A program made the position numbers and the translations under genes. A stretch of DNA of 64,000 nucleotides, taken from contig JAZQEF010000018.1 of the NCBI GenBank assembly GCA_045538835.1, positions 248,001 to 312,000 of the forward strand, in the 5' to 3' direction. Positions 53,453-61,257 of this stretch are shown one piece after another. How positions within the stretch are numbered: the stretch's first letter is position 1; each line of letters starts with the position of its first letter. This DNA comes from RGIG6165 sp045538835. Its GTDB lineage: Bacteria; Bacillota; Clostridia; Oscillospirales; Feifaniaceae. The notes below the pieces were generated by a model that worked only from the letters and a program-made list of their open reading frames with translations, had not been told where the DNA came from and did not search any database.

Positions 53453-54019
53453 CCAAAATAAGACCAAAAATCTCCTTAAATTAGTATGGATTGCTTCGCC
53501 AAAGCGCTGGAAGTGAGCGATTTCTCTTGCGCGCAGGAACTTTATGGCATCTTTGACATCGGGGTCGTCAACAAGAAGCAGTATATTGTCATAAGTTACT
53601 CTTGCCTTCTGCTCTGCTGCCATATCTTCAGTAAGGTCAGCAATCGGATCGCCCTTTACGGCAAACTGATCTGTTTCATACGGCATACCGCTTGCAGCCT
53701 GCGGCCATACGCCAAGCGTATGATCTACAAAATAGGTGTCAAATCCGCCCTTCTTGATTTCATCTATAGTGAGTCCTTTAGTAAGTTGTGTAACAAGTGT
53801 GCACACCATTTCCATATGCGCAAGTTCTTCTGTTCCAATGTCAGTTAAAACGGCTGCAACATCGTTATAGGGCATATAGAATCTCTGTGAGAGATATCTA
53901 AGTGATGCTCCGAGTTCGCCGTCGGGACCACCATACTGTGATATAATAACTTTTGCCGCTCTGACATCAGGGCGGTTTATTTTTATAGGATATTGTAATT
54001 TTTTCTCATAACTCCACAT
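53447..54019 (-). CDS. cotJC: Spore coat protein CotJC (manganese catalase family), C-terminus replaced by element sequence
   Basis: This 190-residue frame follows the CotJC/manganese catalase family from WSYEKKLQYPIKINRPD through the metal-ligand helices (GGPDGELGASLRYLSQR, EELAHMEMV, REIAHFQRFGEA). After residue ~177 the sequence changes to IHTNLRRFLVLFWQ, encoded by the element's right end. The true C-terminus lies at 17670-17744. The di-metal core is intact, so the altered protein may keep some activity, but the mature coat protein needs excision of the element to be whole. It follows cotJB by 4 bases in the cotJA-cotJB-cotJC operon. Confidence 0.92.
   Translation of the reverse strand: MWSYEKKLQYPIKINRPDVRAAKVIISQYGGPDGELGASLRYLSQRFYMPYNDVAAVLTDIGTEELAHMEMVCTLVTQLTKGLTIDEIKKGGFDTYFVDHTLGVWPQAASGMPYETDQFAVKGDPIADLTEDMAAEQKARVTYDNILLLVDDPDVKDAIKFLRAREIAHFQRFGEAIHTNLRRFLVLFWQ
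53474..53508. other. Right attachment site of the element (attR)
   Basis: Arm CCTTAAATTAGTA (53474-53486), spacer TGGATT, core GCTTC (53493-53497) and then cotJC sequence with AAGCGCT (53502-53508), the second half of the restored attB palindrome AGCGCTTCGCCAAAGCGCT. Confidence 0.8.
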
Positions 54020-54023
54020 ACAA

Positions 54024-54278
54024 TCAGCCCTCCAAATTCCACGGGAACGGCGTTTCCGCCCATACCCATCTCTCGTATTCGCTGTCGCCTGTCGGCTTGG
54101 TTATCGGTCCGAAATGGCGCTCATACTCGCTTTTTGCCTGATCGGCAAGAGCGCTCATTTTTTTGTAATAAGAAAGCGCTTGCTTATTGCCGGGATGTGT
54201 GTTAAGGAAAAGGCTTGCATCATGCGCAGCAAATGAGTATTCCTGCACTTTCTGCATCATCATTCTGCGTTTGTTCAT
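54024..54278 (-). CDS. cotJB: Spore coat protein CotJB
   Basis: This ~84-residue protein starts at ATG 54278, overlapping the cotJA stop as ATGA with GGAGG upstream. It has the family features VQEYSFAAHDASLFLNTHP and a C-terminal YERWVWAETPFPWNLEG. CotJB is assembled into the spore coat with CotJA and CotJC and made in the mother cell. Length is normal. Confidence 0.93.
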   Translation of the reverse strand: MNKRRMMMQKVQEYSFAAHDASLFLNTHPGNKQALSYYKKMSALADQAKSEYERHFGPITKPTGDSEYERWVWAETPFPWNLEG

Positions 54279-54505
54279 TTTCTGCAACCTCCCATACGGT
54301 ACGGAAGATTAAGTTCCGAAAAAATAGTTCCCACTGTAAGCGCTTCGCAGGGTTCATACAATGCTCTCCATTTTTGCATCGGAACTGTTGCTATCGCAAG
54401 GGGAAGTTCAGCGCAGCCGCCGTTTGATCTTGCTGAGGGCATCATGTGTACATTATTAGTACATCTGCAATTATTGGACTGTCTCGTCCTGTATCTGTTT
54501 CTCAA
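54275..54505 (-). CDS. cotJA: Spore coat associated protein CotJA
   Basis: This 76-residue protein starts at TTG 54505 after AAAGGAGAAA. It has a polar N-terminus and the CotJA core LAIATVPMQKWRALYEPCEALTVGTIFSELNLPY (key parts VPMQKW and GTIFSELNLP). It heads the cotJ operon. In Bacillus this operon is under the mother-cell factor sigma E; a clear sigma E promoter could not be confirmed by eye. Confidence 0.9.
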   Translation of the reverse strand: MRNRYRTRQSNNCRCTNNVHMMPSARSNGGCAELPLAIATVPMQKWRALYEPCEALTVGTIFSELNLPYRMGGCRK

Positions 54506-54565
54506 GTGATATTTCTCCTTTCTTAAACGGTATCACCCCATTTTATGGGTAAGGCAGTGCAAAGT

Positions 54566-54594
54566 GTGACATTTTGATTTATTTATGCTATAAT
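54566..54594 (+). promoter_or_regulatory. Probable promoter of the SecB-like gene
   Basis: TATAAT at 54589-54594 is preceded by a weak -35 region (GTGACA near 54566), about 17-18 bases upstream. Confidence 0.5.
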
Positions 54595-54623
54595 TGTATT
54601 AAGAAATGAACAGAGGTGCAGAT

Positions 54624-54995
54624 ATGATACTATGCTTAAAAGGCTTTCGAGTCCTTGATTTTACTGTAAAAAATCACATTCCGGCAAGCACAAGGGTAAA
54701 AATCAATACAACACTTAATCACAAAGTAAATTTTCACGAAAACAAAAAAACGGCCGTATGCTATACGACCGTTGAAGTGCGCGCCGAAAACTCGGTGGAC
54801 TTTCTTGTTTCAATAATTCTTGAAAGTGCATTTACCTATGATGAGAATGACAAAAAAGCAGTTCATCTCGCAAGTTACAAGGCTATTTATCCTACAATTA
54901 AAGATATTGTGAAAGCGACCACCAAATCGCTTCATATGTCTCCGCTTGAACTGCCCGATATCAATCTTCCCGAAAACACCATTCAATCAAACTAG
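54624..54995 (+). CDS. SecB-like chaperone-family protein
   Basis: This ~123-residue protein resembles the SecB fold: an N-terminal LCLKGFRVLDFTVKNHIP strand, paired strands rich in alternating residues, and a C-terminal AIYPTIKDIVKATTKSLHM followed by ELPDINL, much like the helix and tail of SecB. I chose ATG 54624 because AGAGGTG lies just upstream. SecB holds unfolded export substrates in Proteobacteria; short homologues occur in Firmicutes, some as toxin-antitoxin chaperones. Its role here is open. Confidence 0.65.
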   Translation: MILCLKGFRVLDFTVKNHIPASTRVKINTTLNHKVNFHENKKTAVCYTTVEVRAENSVDFLVSIILESAFTYDENDKKAVHLASYKAIYPTIKDIVKATTKSLHMSPLELPDINLPENTIQSN

Positions 54996-55402
54996 TATTC
55001 TACTTTTATTATCTCATCGGTTTCACCTTTTTTCACCGCTTCTTCGATAGCAGCAAAAAGTTTTTGGCACTGACTGCTGGAGCGTGTTGCGCCGCTTACT
55101 GGCATCATATCCTCCGAAGTCTTTGCATCTACCACGCTCTGCGCAATAAGCGGCTGCCACTCAGACGGTTGATAAGGCATTCCGTAGTTTTCTCCGTACT
55201 GAGACTTTTTTGTCCCCTCAAAGTCATATGCATCATATTCGGCGGCAACTATGTCCCCGTTTTCATATGTAACTATCAGATAATCCGTCCAGCCGTATAT
55301 CGGCGAAGCGCTTTCGGCGGTAACTGTACCAGCGAATTCTTTTTTGCCACATGCCGAAAGACAAAAGAGCATACAAATTAAAAGTATAAAAATTTTTTTC
55401 AT
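54992..55402 (-). CDS. FMN-binding domain lipoprotein
   Basis: This 136-residue protein starts at ATG 55402 and has a lipoprotein signal (KKIFILLICMLFCLSACGKK, lipobox LSAC). The mature part is one FMN-binding domain with VSGATRSSSQC, where the Thr of SGATxS is the usual site of covalent FMN attachment by ApbE in RnfG/NqrC-like proteins. It probably acts in extracytoplasmic electron transfer. The stop overlaps the convergent SecB-like gene by 4 bases. A more distal start at 55462 lacks support. Confidence 0.85.
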   Translation of the reverse strand: MKKIFILLICMLFCLSACGKKEFAGTVTAESASPIYGWTDYLIVTYENGDIVAAEYDAYDFEGTKKSQYGENYGMPYQPSEWQPLIAQSVVDAKTSEDMMPVSGATRSSSQCQKLFAAIEEAVKKGETDEIIKVEY

Positions 55403-55430
55403 TTTATCACCCATAGAATAATATGAAAAA

Positions 55431-55457
55431 AGAGGCGTATAAATTACGCCTCTTTTT
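55431..55457 (-). terminator. Rho-independent terminator of the SASP gene
   Basis: AGAGGCGTA (55431-55439) pairs with TACGCCTCT (55445-55453) across TAAAT, with A/T runs on both sides; it follows the SASP stop on the minus strand by ~18 bases. Confidence 0.78.
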
Positions 55458-55470
55458 ATCATTCAAGAGT

Positions 55471-55632
55471 TTACTTACCTGTAACTCTGGAAATCATTGT
55501 CTTAACCATCTGACCGCCGACTCTACCTGCATCTCTAGCCTTAAGCTCGGGATTAGAAAGGTCTACACCCATCTCTGCAGCAGCTTCAGTTTTATACTGA
55601 TTAAGAATAGCCTTTGCTGATTTGTTTTCCAT
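55471..55632 (-). CDS. Alpha/beta-type small acid-soluble spore protein
   Basis: This 53-residue protein reads MENKSAKAILNQYKTEAAAE, then MGVDLSNPELKARDAGRVGG and QMVKTMISRVTGK. The elements KTEAAAEMG (with the GPR protease-site-like region) and GRVGGQMVKTMI are diagnostic of alpha/beta SASPs, which coat and protect DNA in the spore core and are digested at germination. It is short for the family (usually 60-75). AGGAG lies 13 bases before ATG 55632. It should be expressed in the forespore under sigma G. Confidence 0.93.
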   Translation of the reverse strand: MENKSAKAILNQYKTEAAAEMGVDLSNPELKARDAGRVGGQMVKTMISRVTGK

Positions 55633-55734
55633 AATCTTTTTTAATCTCCTAATTCATTTTGGACCGCTTTTTGCGGCACATTAGTATTTTAAGCAGAAGA
55701 TAAAAAAATATTTGTGTCAACTTTTGGCAGATGT

Positions 55735-55763
55735 TTGACAGTTTATAGAAATAAGTTTATACT
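55735..55763 (+). promoter_or_regulatory. Promoter of the Mrp-family gene
   Basis: Consensus TTGACA (55735-55740) and TATACT (55758-55763) are 17 bases apart, followed by AAGGAG before the TTG start. Confidence 0.82.
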
Positions 55764-55796
55764 GTAATAAATAAAAAAAATAAGGAGATTTTAACT

Positions 55797-56621
55797 TTGA
55801 GCGAATGTAATCACGATTGCGGAAGTTGTACTCAGAATTGCGATTCAAGAAAACCTGAAAGTTTTCTTGAAAATCTTAATGAGTTAAGTTCCGTAAATAA
55901 AGTTATCGGTGTTGTAAGTGGTAAGGGCGGCGTAGGAAAGTCACTTGTCACTTCTATGCTTTCCGTTTTACTTAGAAGAATGGACAAGCGTGTTGCAATT
56001 CTCGATGCTGATATAACAGGTCCGTCTATACCAAAGTCTTTTGGTATAACCGAAAAAGCCACTGCAAACGAATTTGGCATAATACCCTGCAGAAGTAAGA
56101 CGGGTATTGATATTATGTCCCTTAATCTGCTTCTTCCTCACGATACGGATCCTGTTATCTGGAGAGGACCTGTCATTGCAGGCACAGTAAAGCAGTTCTG
56201 GACCGAAACCATTTGGAAGAATATAGACTGTATGTTTATTGATATGCCTCCGGGAACAGGCGATGTTCCGCTTACGGTCTTCCAATCAATTCCCGTTGAC
56301 GGAATCGTTATTGTGACATCCCCGCAGGAACTTGTTTCAATGATAGTTGAAAAGGCTGTCAATATGGCAAAACTTATGAATATACCGATACTCGGTATCG
56401 TAGAGAATATGAGTTATGTCGAATGTCCCGACTGTGGTAAACAGATAAAAGTGTTTGGTGAAAGCCGCATTGAAGAAACCGCAAAGGCGCTTGATATCCC
56501 CGTTTTAGGAAAGATACCGATGGACCCTTCTATTGCCTCCTGCTGCGACAAAGGTCTTATCGAACTTTTCGAGGGAAGCTGGCTTGATGATGCCGCAAAC
56601 AAAATATATGATATGTTATGA
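55797..56621 (+). CDS. Mrp/NBP35-family iron-sulfur carrier ATPase
   Basis: This 274-residue protein has a Cys-rich N-terminus (CNHDCGSCTQNC), the deviant Walker A VVSGKGGVGKSLVTSML (about 39-55), DADITGPSIPKSFG, FIDMPPGTGDVPLT and a C-terminal VECPDCGKQ. Mrp proteins bind and hand on 4Fe-4S clusters. The start is TTG 55797 with AAGGAG upstream, which matches the family N-terminus. It is a single-gene unit with its own promoter and terminator. Confidence 0.93.
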   Translation: MSECNHDCGSCTQNCDSRKPESFLENLNELSSVNKVIGVVSGKGGVGKSLVTSMLSVLLRRMDKRVAILDADITGPSIPKSFGITEKATANEFGIIPCRSKTGIDIMSLNLLLPHDTDPVIWRGPVIAGTVKQFWTETIWKNIDCMFIDMPPGTGDVPLTVFQSIPVDGIVIVTSPQELVSMIVEKAVNMAKLMNIPILGIVENMSYVECPDCGKQIKVFGESRIEETAKALDIPVLGKIPMDPSIASCCDKGLIELFEGSWLDDAANKIYDML

Positions 56622-56650
56622 GAAAAAGCCGTCAATTGACGGCTTTTTCT
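56621..56650. terminator. Bidirectional terminator (30-bp perfect palindrome)
   Basis: AGAAAAAGCCGTCAA and its complement meet at AATT, with A and T runs on each side. It serves both the Mrp gene and the convergent YaiI-like gene. Confidence 0.85.
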
Positions 56651-57072
56651 ATTAATTTAATAAATTTTTTTTGAAATTCTTCGTCCTGCGCCTTTGTACG
56701 CGCTTTCGGACCTTTTAGTCTGCCGCCTGCCATTCTTACCTTCTTTGATTCGTGGCGTGACAAAAGAAGCATATCTATATTACTGTGGGAATACTCCATA
56801 CCGTTCTGATTTATGGCGTATGCACCCTTTGCAAGGCACATTGCGGCAAGACCGTAATCCTGCGTTATTGCAATATCCCCTTTATTTATCATATTTACAA
56901 GCACAAAATCAACGCTGTCTGCGCCTTTATCTACGGTTATGCACTGCACTCCTTCACGCTTTATTATGTGTGCAGTGTCACAAAGCATCGTCACTTCAAT
57001 CCCCTTTTTTGCGGCAATTCTTATTGCGATATCCACAACCGGACAAGCATCGGCATCTATATATATTTTCAC
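56632..57072 (-). CDS. YaiI/YqxD family (DUF188) protein
   Basis: This 146-residue protein begins KIYIDADACPVVDIAIRIA and has ITQDYGLAAMCLAKGAYAIN and GGRLKGPKARTKAQD, the standard DUF188 signatures. The fold resembles PIN-like nucleases, but function is not established. It overlaps the bidirectional terminator at its 3' end. Confidence 0.93.
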   Translation of the reverse strand: MKIYIDADACPVVDIAIRIAAKKGIEVTMLCDTAHIIKREGVQCITVDKGADSVDFVLVNMINKGDIAITQDYGLAAMCLAKGAYAINQNGMEYSHSNIDMLLLSRHESKKVRMAGGRLKGPKARTKAQDEEFQKKFIKLIEKAVN

Positions 57073-57093
57073 TTGTACCTCACTTTCATTTGG

Positions 57094-57122
57094 TTGAAAA
57101 AATTTATTATATGTAGTATAAT
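57094..57122 (+). promoter_or_regulatory. Promoter of the peptidylprolyl isomerase gene
   Basis: TTGAAA (57094-57099) and TATAAT (57117-57122) are 17 bases apart, about 30 bases before ATG 57152. Confidence 0.8.
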
Positions 57123-57151
57123 TTCCGTATCAACTTACGGAGTGTTAAACT

Positions 57152-57739
57152 ATGCATAAAAAAAGTATTATGGTATGCGCTGCGCTTTTTGCAGTAGTTC
57201 TGATTGTCGGCGGAATTTTTCTTTTCACATACGATCCGCAGACCGTGACAGAAAAAAACGAACAACTTTATTCAGATGCCGTCATATTCGAAATGAAATT
57301 CGAAGATATATATGAAACGGTAACTTTAGAAGTATATCCGAATCTTGCCCCCAAAACCGCTAAAAACTTTATATCACTTGTTAAAGACGGTTACTATAAC
57401 GGACTCACCGTTCACAGGGTAGTCAGTGATATGATAATCCAGGCAGGCGCCGGTGAAGAGACCGATAACATTAAAGGCGAATTTGCCTCAAACGGTTTTG
57501 ACAACCCTTTTAATCATACAAGAGGCGTTATTTCAATGGCAAGAGCATCTGATCCCGATTCTGCTTCAAGTCAGTTCTTTATAGTTGTTGCCGATAGTAT
57601 TTCAAGCCTTGACGGCGAGTATGCTTCTTTTGGTATGGTTACAGACGGCATCGAAACAGTTCAGGAAATTTCACGTACCGAATGTGAAGGCGAAACACCT
57701 GTTATCCCGCCTGTAATTGAATATATTAAAATTAAGTAA
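57152..57739 (+). CDS. Membrane-anchored cyclophilin-type peptidylprolyl isomerase
   Basis: This 195-residue protein has an N-terminal hydrophobic anchor (about 6-26) and a cyclophilin domain: LEVYPNLAPKTAKNFISLVKDGYYNGLTVHRVV (key parts APKTAKNF and FHR-like VHRVV), GVISMARASDPDSASSQFFI and YASFGMVTDG. It likely assists folding of exported proteins on the outer face of the membrane. There is no lipobox Cys at the right place, so an uncleaved anchor is more likely than a lipoprotein. Confidence 0.92.
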   Translation: MHKKSIMVCAALFAVVLIVGGIFLFTYDPQTVTEKNEQLYSDAVIFEMKFEDIYETVTLEVYPNLAPKTAKNFISLVKDGYYNGLTVHRVVSDMIIQAGAGEETDNIKGEFASNGFDNPFNHTRGVISMARASDPDSASSQFFIVVADSISSLDGEYASFGMVTDGIETVQEISRTECEGETPVIPPVIEYIKIK

Positions 57740-57765
57740 ACCGATATAATAGGTTTACTTTTTTA
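57735..57765. terminator. Terminator between the PPIase and QueG-like genes
   Basis: AGTAAACC (57735-57742) pairs with GGTTTACT (57752-57759) across nine bases, followed by six T; it overlaps both convergent stop codons. Confidence 0.7.
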
Positions 57766-58501
57766 TTGTTTCAAGATTTCTTATAAGAGGTTTGACTCCT
57801 CTCCACGTAAAAGCCGCATTTGGATATTTATCCTTAAATTCACGGTTAGACAAATTTGCAATATCCTCCATATTCAGAGAAAACGGCTCTTCATCTGTAA
57901 GTTTATTCATGGGACATACGCTCTGGCACATATCGCATCCCCAGATATATCCGCTTTTTCTTATCGCATTTTCTTCTTCCGATGTGAGAACACCTTTTTT
58001 CTGTGTGATATGCGATATACATTTTTCTTTATCATATATCCCTGCGGTGGGACATATCTTTTCACATCTTCCGCAGCCGAGGCACTCGCCTATTTCGGAT
58101 ATTTCATCGTACTTATCAAAAACATCGTCAACAAGTATCTCTCCGATAAAAACAAAACTTCCGTATCTATCATTTATCAAAAGGCCGTTTTTGCCCCTTA
58201 CACCAAGTCCGCAGGCTGCAGCAAGTCTCTTTTCGTCAAAAGGCGAAATGTCGGCATACACCCTGATTTTACCTATTGCAGGCATATTCTGTGCCACGTC
58301 TTTGGCACGTTTGTGATAATCCTTGCCCTTTGCATAGTAGGAAACGTTGCCTTTTTCGCTTCCTGCGGTGTACGGTATTAAAAACACCACAACACTTTGT
58401 GCGGAAACACTTTCACCCTCAAACAAAAAGTTTTTTGCATCTGTAAAGGTGATGACCTTGTAAGGCACATTCAGTTTTTTCAAAACATCATAACTAATCA
58501 T
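57755..58501 (-). CDS. Double 4Fe-4S cluster protein related to epoxyqueuosine reductase
   Basis: This 248-residue protein has the QueG C-terminal ferredoxin part with two 4Fe-4S motifs, CLGCGRCEKICPTAG (about 143-157) and CDMCQSVCPMN (about 190-200), and upstream AACGLGVRGKNGLLI, as in QueG. It is much shorter than classic QueG (~380 residues), matching the short Firmicutes form. QueG makes queuosine for tRNA from epoxyqueuosine. No other queuosine genes are adjacent, so the substrate is inferred from family only. Confidence 0.82.
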   Translation of the reverse strand: MISYDVLKKLNVPYKVITFTDAKNFLFEGESVSAQSVVVFLIPYTAGSEKGNVSYYAKGKDYHKRAKDVAQNMPAIGKIRVYADISPFDEKRLAAACGLGVRGKNGLLINDRYGSFVFIGEILVDDVFDKYDEISEIGECLGCGRCEKICPTAGIYDKEKCISHITQKKGVLTSEEENAIRKSGYIWGCDMCQSVCPMNKLTDEEPFSLNMEDIANLSNREFKDKYPNAAFTWRGVKPLIRNLETIKK

Positions 58502-58521
58502 AATTGGATTTTACCCCAAAT

Positions 58522-58558
58522 AAAAATAGCAGTCAAGTTGAACTTGACCGCTATTTTT
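58522..58558 (-). terminator. Terminator of the rimP-nusA-ylxR-infB operon
   Basis: An 18-bp stem with one mismatch (58522-58539 with 58541-58558) is followed by T-rich sequence on the minus strand, directly after the infB stop at 58560. infB is therefore the last gene; rbfA is not next as in many Firmicutes. Confidence 0.85.
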
Positions 58559-58559
58559 A

Positions 58560-60998
58560 TTAATCTCTGTATTCTTCCATGATGTAGGCTTCGAAAATGT
58601 CGCCTTCCTTGATGTCGTTGAATTTTTCAATGCTTATACCACATTCGTAGCCTTCAGCAACTTCCTTTACATCATCTTTGAATCTGCGTAAGCCCGCTAT
58701 CTTTGTGTCTGCAACAACAATGCTGTCACGGAGTACTCTGACGTTTGAATTTCTTGTAATCTTACCGTCTTTGACCATACAGCCTGCAACGGTTCCGACG
58801 CTTGAAATCTTATAGACCATACGAACTTCTGCCGAGCCTGTGACAACTTCGCGGAATTTAGGTGCAAGCATACCTTTCATTGCCTGTTCCATCTCTTCGA
58901 TGCATTCATATATGATAGAGTATGTTCTTATATCAACGCCTGCATTCTTCGCATTTGTTGCAGTTATAACATCAGGTCTTACATTGAAGCCGACGATTAT
59001 CGCGCCCGAAGCAGAAGCAAGCATAATATCACTGTCATTTATCGCACCGACACCCTGATGGATGACTTTAACTGCAACTTCTTCATTTGAGAGTTTCTGC
59101 AACGATGCCTTGAGCGCTTCCGCAGTACCCTGAACATCTGCTTTGATAATGATATTTAGTTCCTTCATATTGCCCTGCTCGATCTGAGCAAACAGACCGT
59201 CAAGAGAAACTGCATACTTCGATTTATTTGCTTCCTCACGCTCTTTTTCGCGGCGCTGGTCAGCAAGTTCTCTTGCCATTTTTTCATTTTCAACGGCATA
59301 GAACACATCACCTGCTGCAGGAACTTCTGCGAGACCGATTATCTCTACCGGTGTTGAAGGACCTGCCGTAGCAAGTTTTCTTGAATTCTCATCTGTCATC
59401 GCACGTACACGACCGACCGACGTACCTGCGATTATTACATCACCGCTGTTAAGTGTACCGTTTTGTACGAGAAGTGTTGCTACCGGACCTCTGCCCTTAT
59501 CAAGTTTTGCCTCAATTACAGTACCCTTTGCATGTCTGTTCGGGTTTGCCTTAAGTTCAAGCATCTCGGCAGTAAGTGTTATCATTTCAAGAAGTTCTGT
59601 AATACCCTGCTTTGTAAGTGCCGATACGGGTACACACGGAATATCGCCGCCCCATTCTTCGGGAACGATGCCGTGTTCTGTAAGTTCCTGCTTCACACGG
59701 TCGGGATTTGCCGTAGGTTTATCCATCTTGTTTATCGCAACGATTATCGCAACATTTGCAGCCTGTGCATGGTGTATTGCTTCAATAGTCTGAGGCATTA
59801 TACCGTCGTCAGCCGCAACGACAAGCACAACGATATCCGTGATATTCGCACCTCTTGCGCGCATTTCGGTAAATGCCGCATGACCGGGAGTATCAATAAA
59901 CGTGATATTGCTGTCATTTATCTTTACTCTGTAAGCGCCGATGTGCTGTGTGATTCCGCCTGCCTCGCCCGATGTAACATTTGCATGTCTTATAGCATCG
60001 AGAAGCGATGTTTTACCGTGGTCAACGTGTCCCATAACAGTAACAACAGGATCTCTGACTTCAAGATTTTCTTCAGCATCCACACTGTCATCGATAAGCT
60101 GTTCTTCGATAGTTACAGTTATCTCTTTTTCATACTTTATGTTGAATTCTTCGCAGACAAGACCTGCCGTTTCAAAGTCGATAACTTCGTTCTGATTTGC
60201 CATAAGTCCCATCAGCATAAGTTTTTTTACAACTTCAGAAGAAGTCTTCTTCATTCTTGAAGCAAGTTCTGATACAACTATTTCATCGGGAATAGTTATC
60301 TTAAGTTGAGCCTTTCTTGCCTTTTCAAGAGCAAGTCTCTGCAGTTTTTCTGCCTCTGTCTCAACTCTCGGAGCAAACTTGCCGCTTTGCTTCTTTTTGC
60401 CGCCTATCTTCTGCTTTCTTGCACGGTAATCCTTAACATTCTGCGGAATGAGAGAGTCAATTCTGTCATCATACTTGGACATATCAACATTGCTCGTTCT
60501 CGTGTCAACGATACGAACAACTTTTTCTGTACGTGTATGAACAACATTTTCTTTCTTATTCTTCTGGAAAGGCTTGCCCTTCTGAGGTGCAGGCGCTGCC
60601 TTCTGCTGAGGCTTTTCTTCAGCCTTTTTAACAGGTTCCTTTACAGGAGCCTTCTTTGTATCAGGCTTCTTTTCCTCGTTTTTCTTTACCTCAGGCTGTT
60701 TTTCTTTTGCCGCAGGCGCTTTCTTCACCTTAGGTTCTTCCTTTACCGGTGCAGGAGCCGGCTTTTCTCTATCTGCACGTTCTTGATCTCCAAGTTGGAA
60801 GAATTTGGCAAAATCGCTATTTGAATTTTTTGTGTAATGATCAAACACATAATCAAGTTCATTTTCAGTCAATGATGTCTGTGTCTTTTTTGCTTCGCCG
60901 CCATATGCCTCCTGAAGCAATGCTATAATCTCTTTGCTCGAAACCGCCAGATCCTTGGCAAGTTCACCGAGTTTATATTTCACAACTGTGCTACTCAT
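58560..60998 (-). CDS. infB: Translation initiation factor IF-2
   Basis: This 812-residue GTPase brings initiator tRNA to the ribosome. It has an IF-2 N-terminal helical domain (YKLGELAKDLAVSSKEIIALL), a long lysine/proline/glutamate-rich linker (about 78-175), a second IF2_N (about 230-280), the G domain with GHVDHGKTSLLDAI (G1, about 328), DTPGHAAF, NKMDKP, and the C-terminal domains. It overlaps ylxR by 8 bases. No ylxQ-type ribosomal protein gene is placed between ylxR and infB, unlike Bacillus. Confidence 0.98.
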   Translation of the reverse strand: MSSTVVKYKLGELAKDLAVSSKEIIALLQEAYGGEAKKTQTSLTENELDYVFDHYTKNSNSDFAKFFQLGDQERADREKPAPAPVKEEPKVKKAPAAKEKQPEVKKNEEKKPDTKKAPVKEPVKKAEEKPQQKAAPAPQKGKPFQKNKKENVVHTRTEKVVRIVDTRTSNVDMSKYDDRIDSLIPQNVKDYRARKQKIGGKKKQSGKFAPRVETEAEKLQRLALEKARKAQLKITIPDEIVVSELASRMKKTSSEVVKKLMLMGLMANQNEVIDFETAGLVCEEFNIKYEKEITVTIEEQLIDDSVDAEENLEVRDPVVTVMGHVDHGKTSLLDAIRHANVTSGEAGGITQHIGAYRVKINDSNITFIDTPGHAAFTEMRARGANITDIVVLVVAADDGIMPQTIEAIHHAQAANVAIIVAINKMDKPTANPDRVKQELTEHGIVPEEWGGDIPCVPVSALTKQGITELLEMITLTAEMLELKANPNRHAKGTVIEAKLDKGRGPVATLLVQNGTLNSGDVIIAGTSVGRVRAMTDENSRKLATAGPSTPVEIIGLAEVPAAGDVFYAVENEKMARELADQRREKEREEANKSKYAVSLDGLFAQIEQGNMKELNIIIKADVQGTAEALKASLQKLSNEEVAVKVIHQGVGAINDSDIMLASASGAIIVGFNVRPDVITATNAKNAGVDIRTYSIIYECIEEMEQAMKGMLAPKFREVVTGSAEVRMVYKISSVGTVAGCMVKDGKITRNSNVRVLRDSIVVADTKIAGLRRFKDDVKEVAEGYECGISIEKFNDIKEGDIFEAYIMEEYRD

Positions 60999-61257
60999 TT
61001 ATGCACCCCCGTATTAATTCGTCATACAGTTCATCCGAAACAACTGTTTTAAACTGTCTTGAAAGTCGCTTGTTCTTTTTGAGTTTTTCAGCGCAACTCT
61101 TGCTGTCGCATATATATGCCCCTCGTCCCGGTGCTTTGCCCGTTCTGTCGAGTGATATGCTCGCATCTGCATTTCTTACGATACGGACAAGTTCTCTTTT
61201 GGGTTTCACTTCACCGCAAGCGAGGCATGTACGCATAGGTTCTTTTCTGTTTTTGAT
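60991..61257 (-). CDS. ylxR: YlxR family RNA-binding protein (RnpM), apparently starting at ATC
   Basis: The protein of about 88 residues has RTCLACGEVKPKRELVRIV and GRGAYICDSKSCAEKLKKNK, the DUF448/YlxR signatures; YlxR binds RNase P RNA in Bacillus. Homologues begin about five residues before the RK.P stretch, matching codon 61257, which is ATC, correctly spaced after AGGTGAT. The only standard upstream start is GTG 61266, lying inside that ribosome site. It lies between nusA (13 bases upstream) and infB (8-base overlap). Confidence 0.9.
   Translation of the reverse strand: MKNRKEPMRTCLACGEVKPKRELVRIVRNADASISLDRTGKAPGRGAYICDSKSCAEKLKKNKRLSRQFKTVVSDELYDELIRGCINE

Larger units (their letters stand above)
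17740..53497. mobile_element. 35.7-kb serine-recombinase element inserted in cotJC (skin-like defence element)
   Basis: The element is bounded by direct repeats GCTTCACCGAA (17740-17750) and GCTTCGCCAAA (53493-53503). Just inside each is an inverted arm, TACCAATTTAAGG (17753-17765) and CCTTAAATTAGTA (53474-53486). Outside are the two parts of cotJC. Content is AT-rich and accessory: type I restriction, AbiTii, GmrSD-like, Fic, OLD, primase-helicase and recombinases. No relaxase or type IV secretion genes are visible, so it is not self-conjugative. An intact large serine recombinase (47920-49446) and two relatives' fragments lie toward the right end. The likely state after excision is an intact cotJ operon. 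Whether excision is tied to sporulation is inferred by analogy with skin and SPbeta. Confidence 0.85.

Noticed and set aside
17740..53497. Integrative conjugative element or prophage
   Set aside because: No relaxase, coupling protein, type IV secretion, capsid, terminase or tail genes are visible; the primase alone does not make it a phage.
59463..60260. Long plus-strand reading frame (265 codons) opposite infB
   Set aside because: Antisense to the conserved GTPase region of infB; Cys/Tyr-rich product without motifs.
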